DNA of 64,000 nt from Aquimarina spongiae. Its GTDB lineage: Bacteria; Bacteroidota; Bacteroidia; Flavobacteriales; Flavobacteriaceae. The DNA is taken from the NCBI RefSeq assembly GCF_900141785.1, contig NZ_FQYP01000011.1, positions 45,218-109,217 of the forward strand, written 5' to 3'. The first letter of the stretch is position 1; each line of letters opens with the position of its first letter. The notes beneath the pieces are model-generated. The model did not search any database, was not told the DNA's origin, and was given only the letters and a program-made list of their open reading frames with translations. Positions 16,822 through 26,183 of this stretch are shown here, in pieces. Both the position numbers and the translations under genes were made by a program.

Positions 16822-16829
16822 TATATTTG
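16822..16829 (+). promoter_or_regulatory. Promoter -7 TATATTTG, four bases before the ATG
   Basis: Perfect TAnnTTTG; the start codon at 16834 follows after four bases, implying a leaderless mRNA and ruling out the upstream in-frame ATG at 16801. Confidence 0.6.
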
Positions 16830-16833
16830 CCGC

Positions 16834-17454
16834 ATGAGTAAAAAATGGTATTTCGGTATTCTGATGACCACATTTACGCTGCTTATTGCTTTGCAGCGTA
16901 ATGCCGTAGTACCTAATCAAGAGATCGTTCTCGAATTTGAGACCGTTGATGTTACTTCTGTAGAAGCTCAAAACACCATTGCTTTTGTAAAAAAGCAATT
17001 ACAATCCATTGGTGTTCAAAACACAAGATTATCGCAAGATGCAGAAGCGGGAAAGCTTAAAATCACTTACTATAGCGAAGCTGATGTAGAAGAAATCAAA
17101 CGTATTTTTTCTCAAGATGAACGTATTGCTATTGATCACTTGCAACTTGATCGTCATAGCAATAACAATGAAGCTCCAAGTGATAAAGACGCTAGAGATT
17201 ATAGTTTAAATGTCTATGAAATCCAGAAAAGTATAGATAAGGATACTGGATTTAATGGTGCTGTTATCGTAGAGATTAAACATGCACAACATGGAGATTC
17301 AAACGGTTATTCATTTCATGCTCTTAGTACAAGTAACTACAATGACCTTGACCGACAGATCAGGGTAACACAAAAAATATATGCTGCTATTGCTTTTGCG
17401 ATAGACAGGACTACACGTAAAATACCTGAAGTAAGAGCCGGACCTTTGGCTTAA
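16834..17454 (+). CDS. Membrane-anchored hypothetical protein beside secDF
   Basis: 206 residues, not recognised. An N-terminal segment (WYFGILMTTFTLLIAL) is a signal anchor. Residues about 30-90 (VEAQNTIAFVKKQLQSIGVQNTRLSQ, then GKLKITYYSEADVEEIKRIF) have a beta-alpha-beta pattern resembling the ferredoxin-like P1 subdomain of SecD; that likeness is by eye only. A polar linker (RHSNNNEAPSDKDARD) leads to a second domain ending RKIPEVRAGPLA. Its position between mdh and secDF makes an accessory role in secretion conceivable. Confidence 0.7.
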   Translation: MSKKWYFGILMTTFTLLIALQRNAVVPNQEIVLEFETVDVTSVEAQNTIAFVKKQLQSIGVQNTRLSQDAEAGKLKITYYSEADVEEIKRIFSQDERIAIDHLQLDRHSNNNEAPSDKDARDYSLNVYEIQKSIDKDTGFNGAVIVEIKHAQHGDSNGYSFHALSTSNYNDLDRQIRVTQKIYAAIAFAIDRTTRKIPEVRAGPLA

Positions 17455-17653
17455 AAAACGGAATTTAAAACACCCGTAAAAAGTAATCCATAAAGTAACA
17501 AGAGTACGTCTTGCAGACTTTATGTATCTCATCAACATTGCAATGGTGATGTTGATCGTATTTAAGAACAATAAATCATCAAATTAAATAATTGTCAGAT
17601 ATAGGAGCGTTCACATAAAATGCTCTGATTCATTTGACCTAAATCATTACACA

Positions 17654-20600
17654 ATGCAAAATAAAGGAGTTGTAAGGATATTTGCGATTTTATTTGGATT
17701 GGTTTGTATTTACCAATTATCGTATACATATCTAACTTACACAAAAGAAAAAGAGGCAGAAGCCTATGCCATTCAGAAATACCCTGAATCGGTAGAAAAC
17801 TACTCAAAACTAAGAGAAGTAGCAGAGAGTACATATCTTGATTCTATCGGTAAAGAAGAGATCTTTGCAGGAATTTCTTATAACGATGCAAAAGATAAAG
17901 AACTAAACAAAGGTCTTGACCTTAAAGGAGGAATCAACGTGATTCTTCAGATCTCTGTAAATGACATTTTGAAAGGACTTTCAAATAATTCTAAAGATCC
18001 GTCTTTCAACCAAGCACTTTTGGCAACAGACGAGATCCAAAAGAATAGTCAAAATACCTATATCGAGGATTTCTTCACAGAGTTCGAAAAAATACCAGAT
18101 GCGCAATTAGCGTCACCAGATATTTTTGCGAATAAGAACTTAAGTGATGATATCACTTATGACATGACCAACGATCAGGTAAAACCTGTATTAAGAAGAA
18201 AAATCGATGAATCTGTAACGTCAGCTTTTGAAGTACTTCGTAAGCGTATTGATAAGTTTGGAGTTACACAACCAAATATCCAACGTCTTGGAGAATCTGG
18301 AAGAATCTTGGTAGAATTGCCTGGAGCAAAAGATGTAGACAGGGTAAGATCATTACTACAGAGTACGGCTCAGTTAGAATTCTGGGACGTATATAAAGCT
18401 GAAGAGATTTTCCCTTTCTTGTTTACAGCAAACAACTTGCTAAAAGAAAGATTAGATAAGACTAAGGAAGAAGTTAAGACCGAAGTTGAAGAAAAAAGCG
18501 AAGTAGTTGAAGATTCTACGCAAACTGATACTACAAAATCTGATGAAGATGCGGCCATCGAAGATCTATTAGAAGACGCTGCAGAAGATTCTACTAATGT
18601 AGAAGCACAGGTAAATCCAATATTTGATCTGATGGCTGGCCAAGGCGGTCAAGGAGGTCCTGTAGTATTGTCTGTAGAAAAGAAGAACGCAGATCAAATG
18701 ATGGCGTATCTTAACGATCCAGAAGTAAGAGCCTTATTACCACAAGAGTTACGATATGTAAAATTCGCTTGGGGTAAAGCCGTTAAAGATTCTGAAATTA
18801 TTGATCTATATGCTATAAAGAGTAATAGAGATAGCACTCCTGAATTAAGTGGAGGGGTAATTACCGACGCTAGACAAGAGTACAACCAATTAGGTAAAGT
18901 AACGGTTACTATGCAAATGGATGGTAAAGGAGCGAAGAAATGGGAAGAAATGACCGGTCGTGCCTTTAGCCAAAGAAGCCAAATTGCAATCGTTCTTGAT
19001 GATATCGTATATTCTGCTCCAGGAGTTACTACCGGAGCGATTAGCGGTGGTAGAAGTGAAATCACTGGAGAATTTACTATTGAAGAAGGGCAAGATTTAG
19101 CCAACGTATTAAGAGCAGGTAAATTACCAGCATCTGCAGATATCATACAAAGTGAGGTAGTAGGCCCATCTCTTGGACAGGAAGCTATTGATAGTGGTGT
19201 AATGTCGTTTGCTATTGCATTGGTATTGATTCTGATCTGGATGATTTTTTACTATGGTAAGGCAGGAGCATTTGCCGATGTTGCATTGGTAGTAAATATC
19301 CTTTTCATTTTTGGAGTATTAGCAGGATTAAAAGCAGTATTGACACTTCCTGGTATCGCCGGTATTGTATTAACGATCGGTATGTCGGTGGATGCAAACG
19401 TGTTAATCTTCGAAAGGATTAGAGAAGAATTGGCTAAAGGAAAGTCTCAGGTAGATGCCATCAAGGATGGATTTAATAATGCATTATCATCTATTCTTGA
19501 TGCAAACATCACTACGGGTCTTACTGGTTTGATCTTATTAACTATCGGTACTGGTCCAATTAAAGGTTTTGCAACTACCTTATTGATTGGTATCCTTACT
19601 TCATTATTTACAGCGATTTTTGTGACTCGTTTGTTTATTGATGGATATGGTAAGAACGGTAAAGAATTAATGTTTGCTACCGGGGCTACCAAAAACTTAT
19701 TTAAGAATGTAAATATCAACTTCTTAAAGAAGCGTAAAGTAGCTTATATCATTTCAGGAATTATTATTATCGCTGGTGTTGGTTCGTTATTTACCAATAG
19801 CCTGGATTATGGTGTTGACTTTGTTGGAGGTAGAACATATACCGTTCGTTTTGCTAAGGACGTGGTACCATCTGCAATAGAAAAGGATCTTGTAGCTGTT
19901 TTTGAAAGTGCTCAGGCAAAGACGTTAGGTGCTAAGAACCAGTTAAAGATTACTACCAAATATAAAGTAAATGAGACCGGAGAAGAGATTGATACTGAAA
20001 TTTCGAATAAATTATACGAAGCATTAAAGCCAAATTTACCAGAAGGTTTGTCTTACGATCAATTCTCTAATGGAGACGAAGAAAAACAAGTAGGTATTAT
20101 GTCATCGATGAAGGTAGGACCAACTATTGCTGATGATATTAAGCAGGCGGCTTTCTGGTCGGTATTAGGATCATTAATCGTAGTATTCCTATATATCTTA
20201 TTACGATTTAGAAGATGGCAATTTAGTTTAGGTGCTGTAGCTGCAGTATTCCATGATGTATTGATCGTATTAGGTATTTTCTCATTAACATGGAAATTTA
20301 TGCCATTCAACATGGAGATCGATCAGGCATTTATTGCAGCAATCCTAACGGTAATAGGATACTCTCTGAATGATACCGTGGTTGTATTTGATAGAATCAG
20401 GGAATTCTTTCAAGAGCATACTTCTTGGCCTTTGGATAAAAATGTAAATGGAGCCTTAAACAGTACATTAAGCCGTACGTTGAATACCTCGTTAACAACC
20501 TTATTAGTACTTATCGCAATTTTCATATTTGCAGTACCACTTAGAGGGTTTATGTTCTCGTTAATCATCGGGGTATTGGTAGGTACATATTCTTCGTTAT

Positions 20601-20677
20601 TTATCGCGACACCTATCATGCATGATACGGTAAGCAAAGTGGGTCTTAAAGAAAATAAGAAACCAGAAGAAGAATAG
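17654..20677 (+). CDS. secDF: Fused protein translocase SecDF
   Basis: 1007 residues, the SecD-SecF fusion usual in Bacteroidota. Uses proton-motive force to pull proteins through SecYEG. SecD part: LDLKGGINVILQI (about 93), the P1 domain with LRKRIDKFGVTQPNIQRLG, and a membrane region with GMSVDANVLIFERIREEL. SecF part: LDYGVDFVGGRTYTVRF and TVIGYSLNDTVVVFDRIREF. An acidic, Thr/Ser-rich insertion at about 268-320 (KTKEEVKTEVEEK onward) interrupts the SecD periplasmic domain and looks disordered. Confidence 0.96.
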   Translation: MQNKGVVRIFAILFGLVCIYQLSYTYLTYTKEKEAEAYAIQKYPESVENYSKLREVAESTYLDSIGKEEIFAGISYNDAKDKELNKGLDLKGGINVILQISVNDILKGLSNNSKDPSFNQALLATDEIQKNSQNTYIEDFFTEFEKIPDAQLASPDIFANKNLSDDITYDMTNDQVKPVLRRKIDESVTSAFEVLRKRIDKFGVTQPNIQRLGESGRILVELPGAKDVDRVRSLLQSTAQLEFWDVYKAEEIFPFLFTANNLLKERLDKTKEEVKTEVEEKSEVVEDSTQTDTTKSDEDAAIEDLLEDAAEDSTNVEAQVNPIFDLMAGQGGQGGPVVLSVEKKNADQMMAYLNDPEVRALLPQELRYVKFAWGKAVKDSEIIDLYAIKSNRDSTPELSGGVITDARQEYNQLGKVTVTMQMDGKGAKKWEEMTGRAFSQRSQIAIVLDDIVYSAPGVTTGAISGGRSEITGEFTIEEGQDLANVLRAGKLPASADIIQSEVVGPSLGQEAIDSGVMSFAIALVLILIWMIFYYGKAGAFADVALVVNILFIFGVLAGLKAVLTLPGIAGIVLTIGMSVDANVLIFERIREELAKGKSQVDAIKDGFNNALSSILDANITTGLTGLILLTIGTGPIKGFATTLLIGILTSLFTAIFVTRLFIDGYGKNGKELMFATGATKNLFKNVNINFLKKRKVAYIISGIIIIAGVGSLFTNSLDYGVDFVGGRTYTVRFAKDVVPSAIEKDLVAVFESAQAKTLGAKNQLKITTKYKVNETGEEIDTEISNKLYEALKPNLPEGLSYDQFSNGDEEKQVGIMSSMKVGPTIADDIKQAAFWSVLGSLIVVFLYILLRFRRWQFSLGAVAAVFHDVLIVLGIFSLTWKFMPFNMEIDQAFIAAILTVIGYSLNDTVVVFDRIREFFQEHTSWPLDKNVNGALNSTLSRTLNTSLTTLLVLIAIFIFAVPLRGFMFSLIIGVLVGTYSSLFIATPIMHDTVSKVGLKENKKPEEE

Positions 20678-21091
20678 TATATCCCTTCTTATGATATTAA
20701 AAAGGCTCGTATTGATGAATACGAGCCTTTTAATTTTACCATAACTCTTCTTTATTTTTATTTATCAACACGAAAACGTTTGCGTCGGTTTATTGAAAAT
20801 TCAATGCTTTATTATTTTATAAATTTGACGGAATTAACGTTAAAATGCAATGAAGTTTTAAATTTTTTAAGGTGAAATTTTCATCTGCAGGAACTACAAA
20901 GAATTTAAATTTTCGTTGATTACAGAAATGATAATTACCAATAAAAAAGGTGAATCTCTTCCTTTTTGTTTTATACCCCACTTTGTAACATAGAGATTAG
21001 GAAAACATTCTAGTAAGTGAACTTGTTTTGGGATATGTAGAGGTGGCTCTTAGTTAAAGAGATTACCTATTATTTATTTAACACAAGAAAC
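20678..21091. other. Intergenic region between secDF and the GH57-like gene
   Basis: Apart from the secDF terminator I see no gene. A TACCCCA at 20974-20980, 112 bp before the next ATG, recalls the element near the peptide genes, but a 7-mer alone is weak evidence. No clear TAnnTTTG was found. Confidence 0.4.
20700..20735 (+). terminator. Terminator of secDF
   Basis: AAAAGGCTCGTATT/AATACGAGCCTTTT, 13-14 bp stem with a four-base loop, then T-rich. Confidence 0.85.
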
Positions 21092-24000
21092 ATGAAAAAC
21101 AACACTTTACTAGTAGTGTTATTATTCTTTTGCACGGGAATAATAGCACAAGAGGTGCATACGTCCTATTTATGGCATATGCAACAACCTAATTATTGGC
21201 CTGAAAAAAGTAAGGCAAACCCAAATCGGTATCAAACCGTATGGGAATCTTTTAATCTAAAGAATTCTGGGGATTCGTGGAACATTTATGATGATGGAAA
21301 AAGTCATCCATTGAATAATCTTGAGGAGATATTTAGTAAGAATGATCGAGTAAAGGCATATCAATATGGTCCAAAAAATTCGGTGCAAACATTATTAGGG
21401 TTACCCAATGGTGGAGCACAAGTAAATTATTCGGGTTGTTTGATCGAGAATGTGAATAGCCTTGCCAATGCTGGAGCATGGGGATACAGCCAAGGTTGGC
21501 AAAACAACTTCATTGAGGCGAAAAACTGGAAAACATCGGGTGGGCAACCACGTATGGACTTGACCGGCTTTACATTTCATCATGCACTGGCTCCACTAAT
21601 TAGTGAGCGTGCACTCAGAATGGAGCTAAAAACTCATAGGTATATTTCTGATCAAACTTTTGGTGGGGAATATTCTAATGGATTTTGGCCAGCAGAATGC
21701 TCTTTTTCAGAAAGAATAATCAAAGTACTGGTAGAAGAAGGTTTTCAATGGTCGGTGATCGCAAACAGTCACCTTTCAAGAACCTTAAATGATTATCCTT
21801 TGGATTACGGTACTTCTGGAGTTAATATTGATCCTCCTAACCAAGCCGACAAGGTAGCTACCAATGGTAATAACTGGTGGAAAGGACAGATAGATGGTAG
21901 GGGAGGTACTTTTGCTGCACCGTATTGCTATCAAGCGCACAAAGCCCAGTATATAGATCCTGAAACTGGACAGATATTTAAAATGGACGTGGTCCCGATG
22001 GCAGATTTATTAAGTTATCAGAATGGTTTTAGTTCTATGGGTACAACGGATATCGATAATCATATAAAACCTTATAGCAATAGCAGTCAGCCTTCTATTG
22101 TATTATTGGCACACGATGGAGATAATGCATGGGGAGGAGGAGATAGTTATTATCAGGAATCGGTTCCTGGTTTTGCCAATGAAGCTGCTTCAAAAGGTTA
22201 TGATCCAACTACCATACAACAATTCCTTAACTCGTATCCTGTTCCAGAAAATGATGTCGTAAAGGTAGAAGATGGCTCCTGGGTAAATGCGGCAAACGAT
22301 TGGGGGCATCCACAATTTATAAATTGGTTATGGCCCCTTTATAATACTTCAGATTATAGGTTTGATCCAGATGGATGGACAGAGGATGCTAGAAACTGGG
22401 CGGTAATTACAGCAGCGGAAAATTATGTGCTCACCGCCGAAGATAATAGTGCTGGGGTTGATATTGCAAAAATAATAGACCCTTCTCTTGGAGCTTCTAG
22501 TGTAGAAAAAGCATGGCATTTTTTCTTACCATCATTGACCAGCGGATACATGTATTATGGAAAGTCAATTGATATGGAAGTCAAGCAAACGCTTGCCGGG
22601 AATATTGCTATTGATCATGCAATGGATGCATTAGGAGGAGCTGTAACTACAGATACTACACCACCTTCTGTCTTTATTCCACAAAGATTCCCTTATAATC
22701 CGGGAGGAAAAGGATTTGGTCCTATTTATGCCTACCAAGAAGTACAAAATTCTTCTGATTTTCATATATGGACTTTCGCATATGATGTAAGTGGATTAGC
22801 TTCTGTACAGTTGAAGTATAGAACTGATAATGATGGGCAAAACCCCATTGCCGATACGACCAACGAGACCTATGCTGGTGGTGAGGGAGTAAGTTCATGG
22901 ACTACAATTTCTATGGATCAAAAACAGTTTCCCAAAGGAAATATCACTCAAGACCCTGAAATCGATTTTTTCATTGAGCCTACTTCAATTGCAGATTTAT
23001 GTTATGCAGAAATTAGAGGGTTATCAAATGTATTGGTGGATTATTATGTAGAAGCAGTCGACACCCAAGGCAATGTTTTCAAAACACCTATTCAACATGT
23101 TTATGTTGGAGATTTTAATAGTAGTGATGAGGTTACCGTCGAAATTTCACCAGATTCTGGAAATTATGATGATGCCATAGAAATTACACTGGATGCATCT
23201 ACTACAGCAGATAATGCTTCTGTAGCTATATATTATACATTAGATGGAACAGAGCCAACAGATAATGGTCAAGCCTATTTGGATCCCTTTACCATTGGTA
23301 GTAGCACAAGTGATCCAATAGTATTAAAAGTAATTGCTTATGATGCTGAAGGGAATGTCTCAGAGGTTGTGACCAATAATTATTCTTTTGGAGATTTGCC
23401 AGCGTATCCTGTTTATTTTAAAAATACATCAAATTGGAGTACAGTATATGTTTACGCGTTTGATAGAAACAACAATAGCGCTTTGCCTGGTTGGTCCTGG
23501 CCGGGAAAATTAATGACGCAGCAGCAAGCCTCTCCCTGGTACCTATATACAATAGCAGAATCTGTAGAAGTAGGATTGGTATTTACCAATGGTTCTGGAC
23601 AACAATCTGATGATCAATTTAGAAACAGAGAAGGTTGGTTTGTGCTTTCAGAAAATCAATGGTATGATACCTGTCCTTCAGACTGTCCGGGACAACTTCC
23701 TGAACCTATACTTTCGGTAAACCCCAATGGAGGGACCTATGATGGAAACGTAACAGTTGCTCTACAAGCAACAAACAATGGAACCATCTATTATACATTA
23801 GACGGTAGCGAACCCAACCAATCTAGTTTTGTTTATCAGAATGAACTATTGATTACAGAAGACACGACGCTTAGGGCGATAGCTTACAATAGCACAGGGA
23901 TGTCTAATGGCATCACAGAAGATTATATAATTAATGAGTTAGCATCTTATACCCTGTATTATAGAAATATTTCAAATTGGAATGATGTATATGTGTATTT

Positions 24001-24781
24001 GTTTAATAGAGATACAAATCAACCGCTGCCTGGTTGGTCTTGGCCAGGTAGAATGATGTCGAGAGAACAAGCTTCACAATGGTATAGTTATGAAGTAACC
24101 GAAACTTCTGCCGTAGGAATTGTTTTTACCAGTGGTAATGGATCTCAATCTGATGATCTAAGCAGGGATAGAACAGGTTGGTTTGATCCAACAACCAATC
24201 AATGGTATGATGCCTGTCCTGCAGCTTGTCCGGGAGATACTCCCACAGATAGTTTAATCATCCGCTACAATAATAATAACACAAATTGGGATCAAGTGTC
24301 TCTCTATTATTGGAATACCTCTCCAACGGTTTTAACAACAGTATGGCCGGGTGAGCAAATGACCGATGTAGATGGTGATGGTTGGTATGAGTATATTTTG
24401 GAAGGGGTAAGTTGTGCCAATGTAATTTTTAGTAATAACGGAAATTCACAAACAGAAGACTTAGATATTTGTGAAGAGGGATGGTATGATAATGGTTGGG
24501 TAAGTAATCCTGAAAGAGCAAAGGTATTGAATGATGTTTCAGATTTAGGGATTTCAAAACCTTATCCAAATCCTTTTAACAATGCGATTTATTGTAACAT
24601 CTCTTCAGGTTTAAAAACAGTAGAGGTATCAATTCGGGATATGAAAGGAACTCTTTTATTTAGTGAAGTAATGACCGTAAATTCAGGTAAAGTTTCAATT
24701 CCTTTGGATGTTGCCAAGGGAGTGTATTTTCTGAAAATTGGGACTTCAGGAGTGTATAGTATTTCAAAAATAATTAGGTAA
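21092..24781 (+). CDS. Secreted GH57-like amylase with three starch-binding modules and T9SS sorting domain
   Basis: 1229 residues. Signal peptide ends TGIIAQ. Residues about 20-520 look like glycoside hydrolase family 57: WHMQQPNYW near the start (equivalent of HxHQP), GFWPAECSF with nucleophile candidate E202, and LLAHDGDNAWGGG with acid candidate D342 or D344. Next come two chitobiase/FN3-like domains (about 681-766 and 870-950, YYTLDGTEPT and YYTLDGSEPN) alternating with CBM26-like starch-binding modules (about 770-866, 951-1048, 1055-1137; LPGWSWPG in the first two). The C-terminus, from ISKPYPNPFNN (about 1151), is a type A T9SS signal. Likely surface or secreted alpha-glucan degradation. 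Confidence 0.85.
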   Translation: MKNNTLLVVLLFFCTGIIAQEVHTSYLWHMQQPNYWPEKSKANPNRYQTVWESFNLKNSGDSWNIYDDGKSHPLNNLEEIFSKNDRVKAYQYGPKNSVQTLLGLPNGGAQVNYSGCLIENVNSLANAGAWGYSQGWQNNFIEAKNWKTSGGQPRMDLTGFTFHHALAPLISERALRMELKTHRYISDQTFGGEYSNGFWPAECSFSERIIKVLVEEGFQWSVIANSHLSRTLNDYPLDYGTSGVNIDPPNQADKVATNGNNWWKGQIDGRGGTFAAPYCYQAHKAQYIDPETGQIFKMDVVPMADLLSYQNGFSSMGTTDIDNHIKPYSNSSQPSIVLLAHDGDNAWGGGDSYYQESVPGFANEAASKGYDPTTIQQFLNSYPVPENDVVKVEDGSWVNAANDWGHPQFINWLWPLYNTSDYRFDPDGWTEDARNWAVITAAENYVLTAEDNSAGVDIAKIIDPSLGASSVEKAWHFFLPSLTSGYMYYGKSIDMEVKQTLAGNIAIDHAMDALGGAVTTDTTPPSVFIPQRFPYNPGGKGFGPIYAYQEVQNSSDFHIWTFAYDVSGLASVQLKYRTDNDGQNPIADTTNETYAGGEGVSSWTTISMDQKQFPKGNITQDPEIDFFIEPTSIADLCYAEIRGLSNVLVDYYVEAVDTQGNVFKTPIQHVYVGDFNSSDEVTVEISPDSGNYDDAIEITLDASTTADNASVAIYYTLDGTEPTDNGQAYLDPFTIGSSTSDPIVLKVIAYDAEGNVSEVVTNNYSFGDLPAYPVYFKNTSNWSTVYVYAFDRNNNSALPGWSWPGKLMTQQQASPWYLYTIAESVEVGLVFTNGSGQQSDDQFRNREGWFVLSENQWYDTCPSDCPGQLPEPILSVNPNGGTYDGNVTVALQATNNGTIYYTLDGSEPNQSSFVYQNELLITEDTTLRAIAYNSTGMSNGITEDYIINELASYTLYYRNISNWNDVYVYLFNRDTNQPLPGWSWPGRMMSREQASQWYSYEVTETSAVGIVFTSGNGSQSDDLSRDRTGWFDPTTNQWYDACPAACPGDTPTDSLIIRYNNNNTNWDQVSLYYWNTSPTVLTTVWPGEQMTDVDGDGWYEYILEGVSCANVIFSNNGNSQTEDLDICEEGWYDNGWVSNPERAKVLNDVSDLGISKPYPNPFNNAIYCNISSGLKTVEVSIRDMKGTLLFSEVMTVNSGKVSIPLDVAKGVYFLKIGTSGVYSISKIIR
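23400..24236 (+). repeat. Intragenic duplication: CBM26-like plus chitobiase-like unit
   Basis: About 290 bp at 23400-23690 and 23946-24236 encode near-parallel modules (NWSTVYVYAFDRN and NWNDVYVYLFNRD, then LPGWSWPG, then QWYDTCPSDCPG and QWYDACPAACPG). Together with the linking domain this is a tandem duplication of about 550 bp that has diverged. Confidence 0.65.
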
Positions 24782-24789
24782 CTATAGTC

Positions 24790-24823
24790 TCCCCTGAATC
24801 ATTTTGGTTCAGGGGATTACTAT
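24790..24823. terminator. Bidirectional terminator after the GH57-like gene
   Basis: TCCCCTGAA/TTCAGGGGA, 9-bp stem, nine-base loop, with a T-rich tail on the plus strand; it separates the convergent DUF192 gene. Confidence 0.65.
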
Positions 24824-25317
24824 TATTTTTTTTGAAAAGAAATGGAATCTCCTTTTTGTAGGTTCCACTCATCGGTGAGTTGTGCATTGACCTCCAGTAC
24901 ATATTGCGCAGGACCTTCAGAAGGCAGTGAGCGCTCATCCAGCGGTTGTGCATTTTTTTGAATACTTACTATCTTTTGTTTGGCATCGATAAATATGATA
25001 TCCAATGCGAACTCAGTATTTTTCATATAAAAAGAATGAGGAGACTCATTTGGAAAAATAAATAACATCCCTCGGTCTTTTTGCATAGACTTACGGTACA
25101 TCAAACCTGTTTGGATTTGATAATCATCATCTGCAATCTCGATATCCAGTTTTGAAATCAGAGTAGGAACGGTGTCCTGAAGGTTGTATAGAGAGAGTTC
25201 GCCTTCTTTGGTAAAGGTGACTTCTTTGACCAAATTTTCGGTATTCTTCTTTCCATCACCGCAAGAGAAAATAAGCAGTGCAGTACTTGCCAATAGTGTA
25301 TAAAAAGTTGTTTTCAT
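24823..25317 (-). CDS. DUF192 lipoprotein
   Basis: 164 residues. Signal peptide with lipobox ALLIFSC (Cys19). The C-terminal two thirds is a DUF192 domain: QTGLMYRKSMQKDRGMLFIFP, HSFYMKNTEFALDIIFID and AQYVLEVNA, the three conserved blocks of this small beta-barrel family. Function in bacteria is not established. Downstream of the ECF sigma factor on the same strand, with a gap of about 90 bp. Confidence 0.88.
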   Translation of the reverse strand: MKTTFYTLLASTALLIFSCGDGKKNTENLVKEVTFTKEGELSLYNLQDTVPTLISKLDIEIADDDYQIQTGLMYRKSMQKDRGMLFIFPNESPHSFYMKNTEFALDIIFIDAKQKIVSIQKNAQPLDERSLPSEGPAQYVLEVNAQLTDEWNLQKGDSISFQKK

Positions 25318-25410
25318 AGGTTGTTTTTATTCTGATTAAAAGTAGATAAAAAAGTTACAGTACAAAAGTTTATGAAACGGTTTTCTAATCCATGGTACAA
25401 CTCATTTGAC

Positions 25411-26058
25411 TCAAGCGACTTCTACTTTATGACTCGACGGAAACAACTTCGAATATTTTGGATCTTTTTCAATCATCGATAGTAATTTTTTCTTGATTTC
25501 AAATTTTTTCTTCCGCACGTAGGCTTCGGTGTATCCCATAGTATTTGCAATTTCTCGCATTGTTTTACCGCTAAAAAACAGATGAAGTACCCTTTGATTG
25601 CTAGGGTTCAGTCTTCTGAAATGAGTAAGGTATAATTGCTGTTTCTCGATGTAATGTATTTCTGAAATAAGATCATTTCCTTGGTACGGGATATCTTCTA
25701 AAAATGTAGGGGAGGAAATTAGTTTTTTGTTTTCCCGAAGTTTTTTTCTCCATAGGTTTTTGCAAATACCAAAGAAATAGGAATGAATAGAATATTGGGT
25801 TCGATCTAATGACAGAGCTGGCTTTTGTAACAAAATGAGTAAGGCATCTTGAAAAACATCGTGGGCATCGTCTTCGTTGCCAGAATTTCTTAGGATATAT
25901 TTCTTGAGAACGGGTAAGTTCTTTTTATAAAATTTTTTAATGATGTGACGATCTCCATTTTGAATTCCTTTTAGAATAGATGAGTTGGTGTGATCAGACA
26001 TTTTTTGGTGTTGGTTTACTTCAGTTTGCTGGTCGAGACTGCTGAGGTTACTCAGCAT
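25411..26058 (-). CDS. ECF-type RNA polymerase sigma factor
   Basis: 215 residues (196 if translation starts at the in-frame ATG at 26001, MSDHTNSS, which may be the real start). Region 2: DAHDVFQDALLILLQKP with the following TQYSIHSYFFGICKNLWRKKL; region 4: RLNPSNQRVLHLFFSGKTMREIANTMGYTEAYVRKK with a helix-turn-helix. No anti-sigma gene is adjacent, unlike most Bacteroidota ECF factors linked to SusCD systems, so its signal is unknown. Confidence 0.88.
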   Translation of the reverse strand: MLSNLSSLDQQTEVNQHQKMSDHTNSSILKGIQNGDRHIIKKFYKKNLPVLKKYILRNSGNEDDAHDVFQDALLILLQKPALSLDRTQYSIHSYFFGICKNLWRKKLRENKKLISSPTFLEDIPYQGNDLISEIHYIEKQQLYLTHFRRLNPSNQRVLHLFFSGKTMREIANTMGYTEAYVRKKKFEIKKKLLSMIEKDPKYSKLFPSSHKVEVA

Positions 26059-26183
26059 GTTATTGGTATTAAATTAAGAATAGTGGAGCTGTTACGGTAT
26101 GTATTTTGAGTAGATATACCCTTTAAGTGAGTAAAGGGTATATCTGATTGAGCAAGAAGCATTGTCAAAAGACAATATACTAC

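Noticed and set aside
17522..17587. Short frame MYLINIAMVMLIVFKNNKSSN upstream of secDF
   Set aside because: Hydrophobic 21-residue frame without promoter or homologue in the window; could be part of the secDF leader.
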